From Bacteroidales bacterium (lineage in GTDB: Bacteria > Bacteroidota > Bacteroidia > Bacteroidales > Marinilabiliaceae), in NCBI GenBank assembly GCA_017960905.1, contig JAGCYH010000016.1:1-64000 (forward strand): a DNA stretch of 64,000 bases, written 5' to 3'. The notes below the pieces were generated by a model. The model saw nothing but the letters and a program-made list of their open reading frames with translations. It was not told where the DNA came from and did not search any database. Below are positions 7,420-16,416 of the stretch, one piece after another (within the stretch, counting starts at the first letter, position 1; every line of letters starts with the position of its first letter). The translations under genes were made by a program, and so were the position numbers.

Positions 7420-10400
7420 CTATTCATTCTTAGCAATCACAGCACGTCGTTCACGGCCGTTCATCTTGACGATGAACGGTTTTTGCGCACGCACGTGTTT
7501 GAAATACTTCGTCTGATTAACGAGTTGGAAATCTTTGATTTCGTTCCAATTGACAAAATCGGCAGGCGACTCGTCCTGTACCGAGAGATAGCCGATGTTC
7601 ATCGAAGTAACGTTGTGGAAGAAGTGCGAGCCGAGTGATGAGTCGAGCGGGAAATTAGGCAAGCTCATTTCCACAATTACCTTAGCCTTAGATATTTGCG
7701 ACCAGACGACGGGGATACCGATGAAGCGGTCGCGAGTGCCCCAGCGCCCCGGACCGATGAGAATGTAATCTTTGTCTTTTTCGAGCATCAGACTGTTGAG
7801 ATAATCAATCTCCTTGGCCATCTCCTGAGTAGCCATGCGGTCGAAGAGGTCAGGGTCGGCGTAAATGATGTCGGAAATTTCTTTCAGTTCGCCATTGCCA
7901 AGGCTCTGCTCTGTATAGAGCAGAGCATGGTCGATTTCAGCTTGTTCTATTTGTACCGAGCTGCCTTGCAGCTCGGTGATAATTGGCTTCATCTGAAGCA
8001 GATAGAACGATGGAAGGCCGTTTTCGGCATCGCAAAGGTCGACAGCCCACTCTATTTCTACGGGCGAGCCGAGCGCGTCCTTAGCCGTATTGGTAAGCAG
8101 CGAGATAAGGCTTGCAAGCGGGACGTAGTCGTACTTGAGCACATCGGCGAAGTTGACCACGCGCGGGCCATAAGCCGCCAAACCGGCTTCGATGGTGTCG
8201 TTCTGCGGGTTATACACTGAAGCACAGTGTTTTAGCGTTCCATGGTGTTCGGCTTCCATGATGTCGAGCGTCGCCAAAGGCGCATGCTCGCCATCGTGCA
8301 CATAATCAAGGTTTTCCTTCGACAAATCGACAGCCAAGAAATCAACCTGCGTGTTTTTCACGATATCGGTCGTCGACATGATGTCGATGTTGGGCCAGAC
8401 GGGCGAGAAACGGAACGCCTTGCTACCGCCAACAACGTAGTAGCCAAGGCCGAAGCCTGCTACAGCGAAGCCCTCTTCGGGCTTCATATATGCCACAGGA
8501 TAATAATTGTACGACTGCGCCGTACCACTTATATGCGGATAATAGTATTTGTCAAATTGCTCACCTACAAGTACTTGCAACACTACGGCCATCTTTTCCT
8601 CCTCAATGTTGTATCGAATAGTCTGGAAATAAGTCCGCGACGTTTCGGAGTAAATCGAGGCGTAAACCATCTTGATAGCAGTAGCAATCTGCTCAACGTT
8701 CTTCTCGACCGACGGATTATTGTTCGGCACCAAATAGGTGTCGAACACACCTGCAAATGGCTGATTTATAGAGTCTTCGGAAAGGCTCGACGAGCGCACT
8801 GCTATCGGTCGGCGTATCTGGCTGGCAAAACGGTAGAGGCGGTTCATCAGCTTTTCCGACAGCGGTTCGGCAGCGAAACGCTGCCGAAGCCGCATATAAT
8901 CGGTTTCGGTAGTTATGTACGAGTAGAGCCGTCCGCGCTTCATAAAGTCGGCAAACTCATCGGTGCCGATGATGGCCGTAATAGGCATGCGGACGTTGAT
9001 CGACGAGTCGAAACGACTCGTATCGATGTTCTGAATGAGCGTATTGATAAAAGCGAGGCCACGTCCCTTGCCGCCGAGCGAGCCCGACGCCATAGAGATG
9101 ACGTTCTTCTCGTCGGGGAAATCGACCTCGTCGTAGTCGAGAATCTTGCCACGGCGGCGGTTGTCGCGGTACTCCGACATGGTCTTGAGCATGTCGGCTC
9201 TAAATTTCTCTGGGTCAGCGTATTCGTCGAATTTTATGAGGTTCACTTTTCGCGCGAGCGGTATTTCGCCGCGCGACATGAGCCACGACGAGATGCGGTT
9301 GTCGCTGCAGTATTCGCCGAGCAGATTAGCCGGAATGTTGCGGAAAATGGTTTCGAACTCGCGGAAGCCTTTGGCTTGCGCGATAGGTTCGCCCGAATGG
9401 CTGCGGAAAATGAAGTCGCCGAAGCCCAGACGGCTCGTCAGGAACTCCATGAGGTCGGCCTGCAGAGAGTCGGAATCTTTGTTGAGGAAAGCGACACCAA
9501 GCTGGTCGGCGGCCTCTTTGTTGCGCTGGTCGGCCGACTGCAGCACGATGGGCAGCGTAGGCATCTTCTCGAGCATGTGACGCACAAGCGAGTAGCCAGC
9601 GAGCGGGTCGGACGTGCCGTTGCGCTCAAATTCGACATCGGAAATCACGCAGAGCAGAAAATCCTTGTATTTCTCGTAGAAATACATCGCGTCTTCGTAG
9701 TTGCGCGCATGCAGGATTTTCGGGCGCTGGCGCATCTTGCTTATCTTGTTTATTTCGTTTCTATCTTCCTCAACCAGAAGCTTTTGCACCTGATTGAACA
9801 CAATAGAGAAAAGCAGTCGCAGATATTTTGAATAGTACTCGGCCGAATCTTCGACGAGCAGAATGACCCTCACGAGGCCAATTTTAGTATCGTTTTCGAC
9901 ATTGGCGTTATCCTCAATAGATTTCACTATCGAGAAGAGAATCTGCGAGTTGCCGCCCCAAACGAACAGCTTGTCGATAGAGGGCGTCGTGGGGACAAGT
10001 TCTTCGAAATACTTAAGGTTATTCTTCTGATTCAGAAGTAGATAGACCGGCAAATCATTTTGCCGCTGTTTTATCTGCTCGCTAAGGTCGAGAGTGGCTT
10101 TCGTGTCGAGTCCGACCATGAGTATGGCAATGTCGAAACGCGTGCTCTCCATTAGCTCCAGAGCTTCGGAAGGCGACGACACGCCAGTGATACGCGGCAG
10201 CGAGAAGAGGCTGTACTGGTAAATTTCGCCCATGAACTGCTCGAAAAAGCTATCTTCGTTTTCCAAGATGAATGCGTCGTAGAGCGTAGCGACGAACAAG
10301 ATGTTTTTGATCTTGTACTTCATCATGTCGAGATAGACATATTTTTCGATAATCTGCTTATTGAAAAAGAGTTGCAGCGGCTGTTTGCCCGTGGTGAGAG

Positions 10401-11586
10401 TCTTGCGGAAATCCTCGCTGACGGCAGTGCTCGACTTGCGCGGATGATTATTGAGAATCTCGCGTCCCTTGTAGTTGTTGACATAGCCGCAAATAAGGCG
10501 CGCCAAAACGTTTATCAACTGCCGTTCCTCTTTGAGGAACGGACCTTCGAACTCTTTTGGAAACTCTTTGGTGTAAAACACTTGCAGTGAGCCTTTTCCG
10601 TCGTCGAGTGTTACAAAGTTGTCCTTCAGAACCCATTGGCTTTCGTTGAAATTGGAACTTACGAAAACCTTGTTCTCCAAGATAAGTCGTGCGCAGCACG
10701 CGTCGGCGTGCTGCCACGAGAATGGTATTGCATTGACTATCAGTTGCAAAGTCTCTTTCACTTCGAGACCTTTGCCAATAATATCCGATACGCGGTTTAT
10801 CGCCGTGAGCTCCTTCAGGCGCTCTGTAGTCTTGAAATTGAGGCGATTGTAGATATGCTTGGTCATCGAACCGGCAATCATGGTAGCGATGTTGACAAGC
10901 ATGGCGCGCTCGCTGTCGAGGAAGATGTCGTCGGCCATGTCGGCCACCTCGGGTGCGATGAAGGCCTCTATGCTGCCCCGACGACCGTCGGGCAGCGTAA
11001 AATTCTCACAGATAGAGTGTTGCGTCTCGGCAAAATCTTGTGAAACGAATATTTTGCCGCCGTAGTTCACGCGAATTTTAGTCTGTTCGGGATATTGCCA
11101 CGCATTGGGCAACACGTTGCATAACTCTTTGAGCGACTGCTCGATAGGTGCATTACTATCGAGCAGGCGCGACACTTGGAAAATACCGGTCTGCTCTTTC
11201 TGGTGTTCGTTTTGCTCGAACACCATGTGTTCGAGCCTGCGCTCCGACAGAATGCCCTTGATAAGCGTCAGGGCAATGCTCAGAGTGCCATCGAGCGAGC
11301 GTTTTTCGTAAATGAGGAAATCCGATTCGGCGAAGTAAAACTCAATGTTGACCTCCGAATCGTCTTTGAGGCGCACAATGCGTCGGCGGCAGTGCGGATA
11401 GACCGACACATCGGCGCTTCCGTACGCCTTACCGCGCCAGATGAAACGCACAGCCTCGCACGAGCAATAGATGGCCACTACCTTACATAGCTCATCTACA
11501 GTGCGTTGCAAATCGTAATATCTGTCGCCAATGACTACTATACTATCGTAAAAATCGACCGGAGAGTTAAATGTTGCCTGCGCCAT
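7420..11586 (-). CDS. Multi-domain sensor protein: GAF-like repeats, receiver-like domain and PPDK_N ATP-grasp domain
   Basis: 1388 residues. The N-terminal third has up to three related GAF-like modules (about 1-110, 135-245 and 265-375), each with a Pro-Phe/Tyr-Ser-Trp region and a Leu-x-x-Glu-Arg end. Near residue 574 a receiver-like segment begins (LLVEDSAEYY, then CVISDVEF, then VLQSADQRNK), with an acidic pair, a candidate phospho-acceptor Asp and a late Ser/Lys. From about 740 to 1195 it matches the ATP-binding half of PEP synthase/pyruvate phosphate dikinase: GGKGRGLAF near 835 and VRSSSLSED near 932. The phosphohistidine swivelling domain and the PEP/pyruvate barrel are absent. The tail carries a distinct domain (IGPGRWGTRDRF). 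Such genes are often labelled PEP synthase, but this one cannot run that reaction as known. A signalling or phosphotransfer role is inferred. A TATATTTG box lies shortly upstream. Confidence 0.75.
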   Translation of the reverse strand: MAQATFNSPVDFYDSIVVIGDRYYDLQRTVDELCKVVAIYCSCEAVRFIWRGKAYGSADVSVYPHCRRRIVRLKDDSEVNIEFYFAESDFLIYEKRSLDGTLSIALTLIKGILSERRLEHMVFEQNEHQKEQTGIFQVSRLLDSNAPIEQSLKELCNVLPNAWQYPEQTKIRVNYGGKIFVSQDFAETQHSICENFTLPDGRRGSIEAFIAPEVADMADDIFLDSERAMLVNIATMIAGSMTKHIYNRLNFKTTERLKELTAINRVSDIIGKGLEVKETLQLIVNAIPFSWQHADACCARLILENKVFVSSNFNESQWVLKDNFVTLDDGKGSLQVFYTKEFPKEFEGPFLKEERQLINVLARLICGYVNNYKGREILNNHPRKSSTAVSEDFRKTLTTGKQPLQLFFNKQIIEKYVYLDMMKYKIKNILFVATLYDAFILENEDSFFEQFMGEIYQYSLFSLPRITGVSSPSEALELMESTRFDIAILMVGLDTKATLDLSEQIKQRQNDLPVYLLLNQKNNLKYFEELVPTTPSIDKLFVWGGNSQILFSIVKSIEDNANVENDTKIGLVRVILLVEDSAEYYSKYLRLLFSIVFNQVQKLLVEEDRNEINKISKMRQRPKILHARNYEDAMYFYEKYKDFLLCVISDVEFERNGTSDPLAGYSLVRHMLEKMPTLPIVLQSADQRNKEAADQLGVAFLNKDSDSLQADLMEFLTSRLGFGDFIFRSHSGEPIAQAKGFREFETIFRNIPANLLGEYCSDNRISSWLMSRGEIPLARKVNLIKFDEYADPEKFRADMLKTMSEYRDNRRRGKILDYDEVDFPDEKNVISMASGSLGGKGRGLAFINTLIQNIDTSRFDSSINVRMPITAIIGTDEFADFMKRGRLYSYITTETDYMRLRQRFAAEPLSEKLMNRLYRFASQIRRPIAVRSSSLSEDSINQPFAGVFDTYLVPNNNPSVEKNVEQIATAIKMVYASIYSETSRTYFQTIRYNIEEEKMAVVLQVLVGEQFDKYYYPHISGTAQSYNYYPVAYMKPEEGFAVAGFGLGYYVVGGSKAFRFSPVWPNIDIMSTTDIVKNTQVDFLAVDLSKENLDYVHDGEHAPLATLDIMEAEHHGTLKHCASVYNPQNDTIEAGLAAYGPRVVNFADVLKYDYVPLASLISLLTNTAKDALGSPVEIEWAVDLCDAENGLPSFYLLQMKPIITELQGSSVQIEQAEIDHALLYTEQSLGNGELKEISDIIYADPDLFDRMATQEMAKEIDYLNSLMLEKDKDYILIGPGRWGTRDRFIGIPVVWSQISKAKVIVEMSLPNFPLDSSLGSHFFHNVTSMNIGYLSVQDESPADFVNWNEIKDFQLVNQTKYFKHVRAQKPFIVKMNGRERRAVIAKNE

Positions 11587-11678
11587 ATCTGTTCAATTCA
11601 ACGTAGCAAATATATAACATTGGATTTATATTTGTTTTGAATAGCCGGTAAATATTCGCTCCAAGAGGGCGAGATTTT

Positions 11679-12143
11679 TTACATGTCGTCGTCTATAAGG
11701 CGGTCAACCGCCTTATAGACAGCATTATAATCGAACCCTCGCGAAGCGCCAAAACGCAGCAGCGAAGCACGCAGTTTCTGTTTGTCGGCATTTTTTGTGA
11801 GCCGCAGTTTGTTGCGCAACGCACGCTCGAGCTGCTCGTCGAAAACGGCCGTGTCGAACTCGCGCAGAGCGGCGTCAACAATCTTACTGTCAATGCGTTT
11901 CAGCGAAAGCTGAAACCTTATTTTCATCGGTCCCCAGCCATTGAAACGCGCCTTGTCGCGGATATAATACTCGACGTATCGGCGCTCGGCAATGAAGCGC
12001 TCGGCAACGAGCTGTTTTTCAATACGTTGAGCCGCATCGGGCTCAACGCCGAGTTTCGACAGTTTATCGCGCAACTCCGACAGGCAGTGTTCGCTTTGCG
12101 AACACCAGTCGGCGCATCGTTGCATAGCTTCTAATTCTTTCAT
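11679..12143 (-). CDS. recX: RecX-family regulator of RecA
   Basis: 154 residues, a typical RecX length, built of repeated three-helix units. The signature is recognisable: L..LGV, VAERFIAERRYVEYYIRDKARFNGWGP-type segment (residues about 46-73) and KIRFQLSLKRID. RecX binds and inhibits RecA filaments in the cytoplasm. It is followed after 10 bases, in the minus direction, by the intergenic gap before the sensor gene, and preceded by yidD and rnpA on the same strand, so the three may share a transcript. Confidence 0.88.
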   Translation of the reverse strand: MKELEAMQRCADWCSQSEHCLSELRDKLSKLGVEPDAAQRIEKQLVAERFIAERRYVEYYIRDKARFNGWGPMKIRFQLSLKRIDSKIVDAALREFDTAVFDEQLERALRNKLRLTKNADKQKLRASLLRFGASRGFDYNAVYKAVDRLIDDDM

Positions 12144-12153
12144 AATAAACAGA

Positions 12154-12396
12154 TTAAGGGACCGGATCGTAACCGCTGCCGCCCCAAGGGTGGCAGCGCA
12201 TTATACGGCGCACGGCGAGGTACAAGCCCTTGAGCGGTCCGTGTTTGCGCAACGCCTCAATGGCATACTGCGAGCAAGTGGGCACAAAACGGCACGACGG
12301 CGACGTGAGCGGCGAGATGCAACGCTGGTAGAACCGTATGGGCAGAATAAGCAAACGGATAAAAAACGACCTTATGGCTCTGAAAAACGACTTCAT
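12154..12396 (-). CDS. yidD: Membrane protein insertion efficiency factor YidD
   Basis: 80 residues. Diagnostic sequence throughout: [27 protein letters not shown] and a [18 protein letters not shown] end. The family is a short membrane-associated protein assisting YidC-dependent insertion and is almost always next to rnpA. Its start overlaps the rnpA stop by four bases (ATGA), the classical arrangement. Confidence 0.96.
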   Translation of the reverse strand: MKSFFRAIRSFFIRLLILPIRFYQRCISPLTSPSCRFVPTCSQYAIEALRKHGPLKGLYLAVRRIMRCHPWGGSGYDPVP

Positions 12397-12779
12397 GACG
12401 GCTGCTGGTTTTCCGATTCGGCGATGCGCGCGAGAGCCGCACGCACCGACTGCTGTATCTTGCCGAAACTCGGCAAGTTGGCATCAAGATAAACAAAAGC
12501 CATATCGAACTGCAGGCCGTTGAGCAACGACTTGTTGAGGCGGTACGCTTCGCGCACCAGACGTTTTATGCGGTTGCGTTTCACAGCCCGCTTGAAACGT
12601 TTTTTGGGTACACTCACCAGAATACGGCACACGCCGGCATCGGTCCGCTGCTTGCCGAAAACGACACGCAACGGATATTTGACGAACGACTGTCCTTGTG
12701 TAAATAGCTCATTTATAGCCACATCGCCACACAGGCGCTCGTTCTTCGACAATGTGTTACCGTTTTCTGATGTGCTCAT
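12393..12779 (-). CDS. rnpA: Ribonuclease P protein component
   Basis: 128 residues from ATG 12779 (MSTSENG). A longer reading begins with TTG at 12800 and is less likely. The RNase P protein signature is clear: [20 protein letters not shown] at about residues 68-87. It assists the RNA subunit in 5' maturation of tRNAs. The neighbour yidD is the conserved partner. In many bacteria rpmH lies just upstream, but here the upstream side is a 417-base intergenic region facing purB. Confidence 0.95.
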   Translation of the reverse strand: MSTSENGNTLSKNERLCGDVAINELFTQGQSFVKYPLRVVFGKQRTDAGVCRILVSVPKKRFKRAVKRNRIKRLVREAYRLNKSLLNGLQFDMAFVYLDANLPSFGKIQQSVRAALARIAESENQQPS

Positions 12780-12920
12780 TTTTATTTTTTTGCGTTGCAA
12801 AAGTAAGCAAAAATATTTTTCCGAAACTCAAAGAATTGAATGTAATCTATAAACGACCTGATACTTATATCATAATTGCAGATTCTCAAAGAGGGCAAAT
12901 AGTATGAACTATTCTATAAA

Positions 12921-13010
12921 AAGAAAAGCAGTAAGAAGAACTCACTGCTCTTGTAAATAGCGACATTAATCGAATCCGCAGAATCGAGTGCCGATTACAT
13001 TGCAAATATA
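12921..13010 (-). ncRNA. Candidate small RNA of about 75 nt, upstream of rnpA
   Basis: On the minus strand a good -7 box, TATATTTG (13010-13003), is followed about 60 bases later by a short hairpin, AGCAGT (12949-12944) with ACTGCT (12932-12927), and a T-rich tail. The span between contains no usable open frame (the first ATG is followed by TAA). It could be an independent small RNA or the 5' leader of rnpA with an attenuator. The stem is short, so this is tentative. The rest of 12780-13196 holds the palindrome and the purB promoter listed separately. Confidence 0.35.
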
Positions 13011-13081
13011 CGACATTTTTTAATACACAGATACATACTCTTTTGTGTAATTTTATATATTTCATAAAACCACCTCATTAT

Positions 13082-13115
13082 CAACCGAATACACAACAAG
13101 TTGTGTATTCGGTTG
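13082..13115. repeat. Perfect 16-bp inverted repeat with a 2-base centre, upstream of purB
   Basis: CAACCGAATACACAAC (13082-13097), AA, then GTTGTGTATTCGGTTG (13100-13115). It lies upstream of the purB -7 box, so it would not be in the purB message. It could be an operator, a cruciform site or a terminator for leftward or rightward readthrough. A T-rich stretch follows on the plus strand. Confidence 0.7.
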
Positions 13116-13158
13116 TCTGATTTTCCATTTTTTCACACTGCCGAGGCGTATTATTTAT

Positions 13159-13166
13159 TAATTTTG
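13159..13166 (+). promoter_or_regulatory. -7 promoter element of purB
   Basis: TAATTTTG, 30 bases before the ATG at 13197. No convincing -33 TTTG at the right distance. Confidence 0.5.
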
Positions 13167-13196
13167 CACTTTGTTTTAGAAATAAAAATACAAATA

Positions 13197-14555
13197 ATGG
13201 AATTACAATCTCTTACAGCAATTTCGCCGGTCGACGGCCGTTACAGAAACAAAGTTGATGCCCTTGGCAACTATTTTTCGGAATACGCTCTGATAAAATA
13301 CAGAGTACGCATAGAAGTGGAATATTTCATCGCCTTGTGCGAGATTCCGCTTCCGCAACTCGCTGATATCAACCGCAATACGTTCGACCAGTTGCGCAAT
13401 TTGTATCGCAACTTCACAACAGCCGACGCGCAGCGCATCAAAGACATCGAATCGGTTACAAATCACGATGTTAAAGCTGTGGAGTATTTCCTCAAAGAAG
13501 AATTCGACAAGATTAACCTTCAGAAATACAAAGAGTTCATACACTTTGGCCTCACTTCGCAGGACATCAACAACACCTCTATACCGCTTTCGCTCAAAGA
13601 GGCTGTCGAAGAGGTTTTCCTGCCCGAAGCCGATGCGCTTGTGGCCGAGCTCAACCGCCTGGCGACCGAGTGGAAGGACATTCCGATGCTTGCCAAGACT
13701 CACGGACAGCCGGCATCGCCAACGCGTCTGGGCAAAGAGATAATGGTGTTTGTAAACCGTATGCGCGTGCAGCTTGCACAGTTGCGGGCACTTAAAGTGC
13801 CCGCGAAATTCGGCGGCGCCACGGGTAACTTCAACGCCCACCATGTGGCGTACCCCAAAAACGACTGGGTAGCGTTCGGCAACAACTTCGTAAACAACAC
13901 TTTAGGCCTCGAACGCGAGCAATACACCACTCAGATTTCGAACTACGACAATCTGAGCGCCGTGTTCGATGCGCTTAAGCGCATCAACGTAGTGATGATA
14001 GACCTCTGCCGCGACTTCTGGATGTACATCATGATGGAATATTTCAAGCAGAAAATCAAAAAAGGCGAAGTTGGTTCGAGCGCCATGCCGCACAAGGTGA
14101 ACCCTATCGACTACGAGAACGCCGAGGGCAACCTGGGCATAGCCAACGCCATACTCGAGCATCTGTCGGCCAAACTGCCCGTATCGCGCCTGCAACGCGA
14201 CCTCACCGACTCAACTGTGCTGCGCAACATAGGTGTGCCTATGGCTCACTCGATAATATCCATCAAGTCGATAATGAAAGGCTTGGGCAAAGTGCTGCTC
14301 AACGAAGCAGCCATAGCCCGCGACCTCGAAAACAACTGGGCCGTTGTGGCCGAAGGCATACAGACTATACTGCGCCGCGAAGGCTATCCGAACCCTTACG
14401 AGACGCTCAAGGAACTCACGCGCACCAACACCAAAATCACGCAGGAGTCGATTGCGGCGTTCATCGAAACGCTCAATGTATCCGACTCGGTGAAGACCGA
14501 ACTGCGAGCCATCACACCGCAGACTTACACAGGCATTTACAAAGTAAATGCCTAA
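13197..14555 (+). CDS. purB: Adenylosuccinate lyase
   Basis: 452 residues from ATG 13197 (MELQSLTAISPVDGRY). The longer frame upstream runs through promoter and palindrome sequence and is discarded. The fumarase/aspartase-superfamily signature SSAMPHKVNPIDYENAEGN is at about residues 291-309, and THGQPASPT near 165 carries a catalytic His. The enzyme cleaves SAICAR to AICAR and adenylosuccinate to AMP, each releasing fumarate, in purine synthesis. The nearest same-strand gene, an exporter, is 34 bases downstream. Start DGRYRNKV and the length fit the PurB form common in Bacteroidota and gamma-proteobacteria. Confidence 0.97.
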   Translation: MELQSLTAISPVDGRYRNKVDALGNYFSEYALIKYRVRIEVEYFIALCEIPLPQLADINRNTFDQLRNLYRNFTTADAQRIKDIESVTNHDVKAVEYFLKEEFDKINLQKYKEFIHFGLTSQDINNTSIPLSLKEAVEEVFLPEADALVAELNRLATEWKDIPMLAKTHGQPASPTRLGKEIMVFVNRMRVQLAQLRALKVPAKFGGATGNFNAHHVAYPKNDWVAFGNNFVNNTLGLEREQYTTQISNYDNLSAVFDALKRINVVMIDLCRDFWMYIMMEYFKQKIKKGEVGSSAMPHKVNPIDYENAEGNLGIANAILEHLSAKLPVSRLQRDLTDSTVLRNIGVPMAHSIISIKSIMKGLGKVLLNEAAIARDLENNWAVVAEGIQTILRREGYPNPYETLKELTRTNTKITQESIAAFIETLNVSDSVKTELRAITPQTYTGIYKVNA

Positions 14556-14589
14556 TAATAAAACCGTTACATTGATTTAAAGATTTCTT

Positions 14590-16413
14590 ATGAGGTATTT
14601 TTTTCAGGTAATAGGCCGTTACATTGGTCCGTATAAGGGTGCCGTAGCGCTGACGCTGTTTTTCAACATTCTATCGGCTCTCTTTTCGGTGCTATCAATG
14701 GCGTTGATGATTCCGGTACTCGAAATCATCTTCAACGAAAGCCAGGAAGTCTATCAGCTCGTGCCGTGGTCGGTCGACGGCGCCGCTATAAAAAACAACT
14801 TCTACTATTACATAACCGAAATACGCAACACCTACGGCCAGGGCTCTGCCCTGCTCTACTCAGGGCTCTTCATGGTGATAGGCACCGCGCTCAAATGCAG
14901 CACGGCCTATCTGGCGTCGTACACGAGCATCGGCCTGCGCAACAACATGGTGTTGGACATTAGAAATCAGATATTTGCAAAGATTCTATCGCTTCCAGTG
15001 GGTTTCTTCAGCAACGAGCGCAAAGGCGACATCATGCAACGCGCCACAGGCGACGTTGGCGAGGTGGAAGGTTCGGTCGTCTCGTCGATCGACATGTTCC
15101 TCAAAAACCCGATTCTCATTATCGTCTATCTTTGCTCAATGCTTGTGATGAGCCCGCAACTGACGCTGTTTGCGTTTCTGCTTTTGCCTGTCGCAGGCAC
15201 TGTAATAGGGCGCATCGGCAAGACGCTTAAGAAGCAATCGCGCGAAGGACAGGACAAGATGGGCGAACTACTCGGAATACTCGAAGAGACAATATCGGGC
15301 CTTCGCGTAGTGAAGGCCTTCAACGCCGAACAACGCACCGAAAAACTCTACTCGCGCGAGGCCGGCAAATACTGCCAGATAGCCAAACGCCTGTCGCGAC
15401 GCCGCGACCTGGCACACCCAGTGAGCGAACTGCTCGGCACCATTGTCGTAGTCATCGTGGTGTGGTTTGGCGGCTCGCTGATACTCAACGGCGAAGGAAC
15501 ACTCTCGGTGGCTGTTTTCCTTGCTTATCTGGGTATTTTTTATCAAATAATAAACCCTGCAAAAGCCTTCTCGTCAGCACTTTACAGCATTCAGAAAGGT
15601 ATGGCCGCGATGGAGCGCATCGACAAGATACTGCTTGCCGACGACAAGATATTTGAAAATTCTAACGGATTGGAAATCAAACGTTTGCAGACTGGTATCG
15701 AATACCGCAACGTAACATTCTCATACACAGGCGAAACCGACGTTCTGAAGAACGTCAGTCTGACAATACCGAAAGGCAAAATGGTTGCTCTGGTAGGCCA
15801 GAGCGGCAGTGGCAAATCGACCTTCGTCGATTTGCTGCCGCGATTCTGGGACATCAGCCAAGGCAGCATCCTCATCGACGGGCGCGACGTGAAAGAGTAC
15901 CGTTTGCACGACCTGCGCGGCCTTATGGGCAATGTGAACCAAGAGGCGCTGCTCTTCAACGACACCATTTACAACAACATAGCCTTCGGCGTCGATGTGG
16001 CTACGCAAGAGCAGGTTGAATTTGCCGCCAAGGTGGCAAATGCCCACGACTTCATCATGGCGTCGGAGAACGGTTATCAGACAATCATCGGCGACCGCGG
16101 CTCGAAGCTCTCTGGCGGCCAGCGCCAGAGACTTAGCATAGCACGCGCCGTACTGCGCAACCCCGACATCCTCATTCTCGACGAGGCCACGTCGGCTCTC
16201 GACACCGAGTCGGAACGCCTTGTGCAGGACGCACTCGAGAAACTCATGGCTAACCGCACCTCGCTCGTCATAGCGCACCGCCTTTCGACCATCAGAAACG
16301 CCGACCTTATCTGCGTGTTCCACGAAGGCGAAATAGTGGAAAAAGGCACGCACGACGAGCTGATGGCAAAAAACGGATATTACCGCAAACTGCACGATAT
16401 GCAAAATGTTTAA
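14590..16413 (+). CDS. ABC exporter, MsbA-like (fused membrane and ATPase domains)
   Basis: 607 residues. Six membrane segments lie in residues about 15-325 (type IV exporter fold). The ATPase domain has Walker A GQSGSGKST near 403, signature LSGGQRQRLSIARA near 507, Walker B ILILDEATSALD near 529 and the switch histidine in IAHRLST. It would work as a homodimer in the inner membrane. The sequence is close to the lipid A flippase MsbA group, but a peptide or drug substrate cannot be excluded. The stop codon is three bases before the dihydroorotase start, so the genes are likely co-transcribed. Confidence 0.9.
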   Translation: MRYFFQVIGRYIGPYKGAVALTLFFNILSALFSVLSMALMIPVLEIIFNESQEVYQLVPWSVDGAAIKNNFYYYITEIRNTYGQGSALLYSGLFMVIGTALKCSTAYLASYTSIGLRNNMVLDIRNQIFAKILSLPVGFFSNERKGDIMQRATGDVGEVEGSVVSSIDMFLKNPILIIVYLCSMLVMSPQLTLFAFLLLPVAGTVIGRIGKTLKKQSREGQDKMGELLGILEETISGLRVVKAFNAEQRTEKLYSREAGKYCQIAKRLSRRRDLAHPVSELLGTIVVVIVVWFGGSLILNGEGTLSVAVFLAYLGIFYQIINPAKAFSSALYSIQKGMAAMERIDKILLADDKIFENSNGLEIKRLQTGIEYRNVTFSYTGETDVLKNVSLTIPKGKMVALVGQSGSGKSTFVDLLPRFWDISQGSILIDGRDVKEYRLHDLRGLMGNVNQEALLFNDTIYNNIAFGVDVATQEQVEFAAKVANAHDFIMASENGYQTIIGDRGSKLSGGQRQRLSIARAVLRNPDILILDEATSALDTESERLVQDALEKLMANRTSLVIAHRLSTIRNADLICVFHEGEIVEKGTHDELMAKNGYYRKLHDMQNV

Positions 16414-16416
16414 GTC

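Noticed and set aside
8242-9831. 529-codon open frame antisense to the PPDK_N sensor gene
   Set aside because: It lies wholly opposite a gene with clear motifs, and its translation is His/Val/Arg-rich without any domain. Codon bias of the real gene explains the openness.
13101-13196. 32-codon extension of purB
   Set aside because: Runs through the palindrome and the -7 box; family proteins start at MELQ-like sequence.
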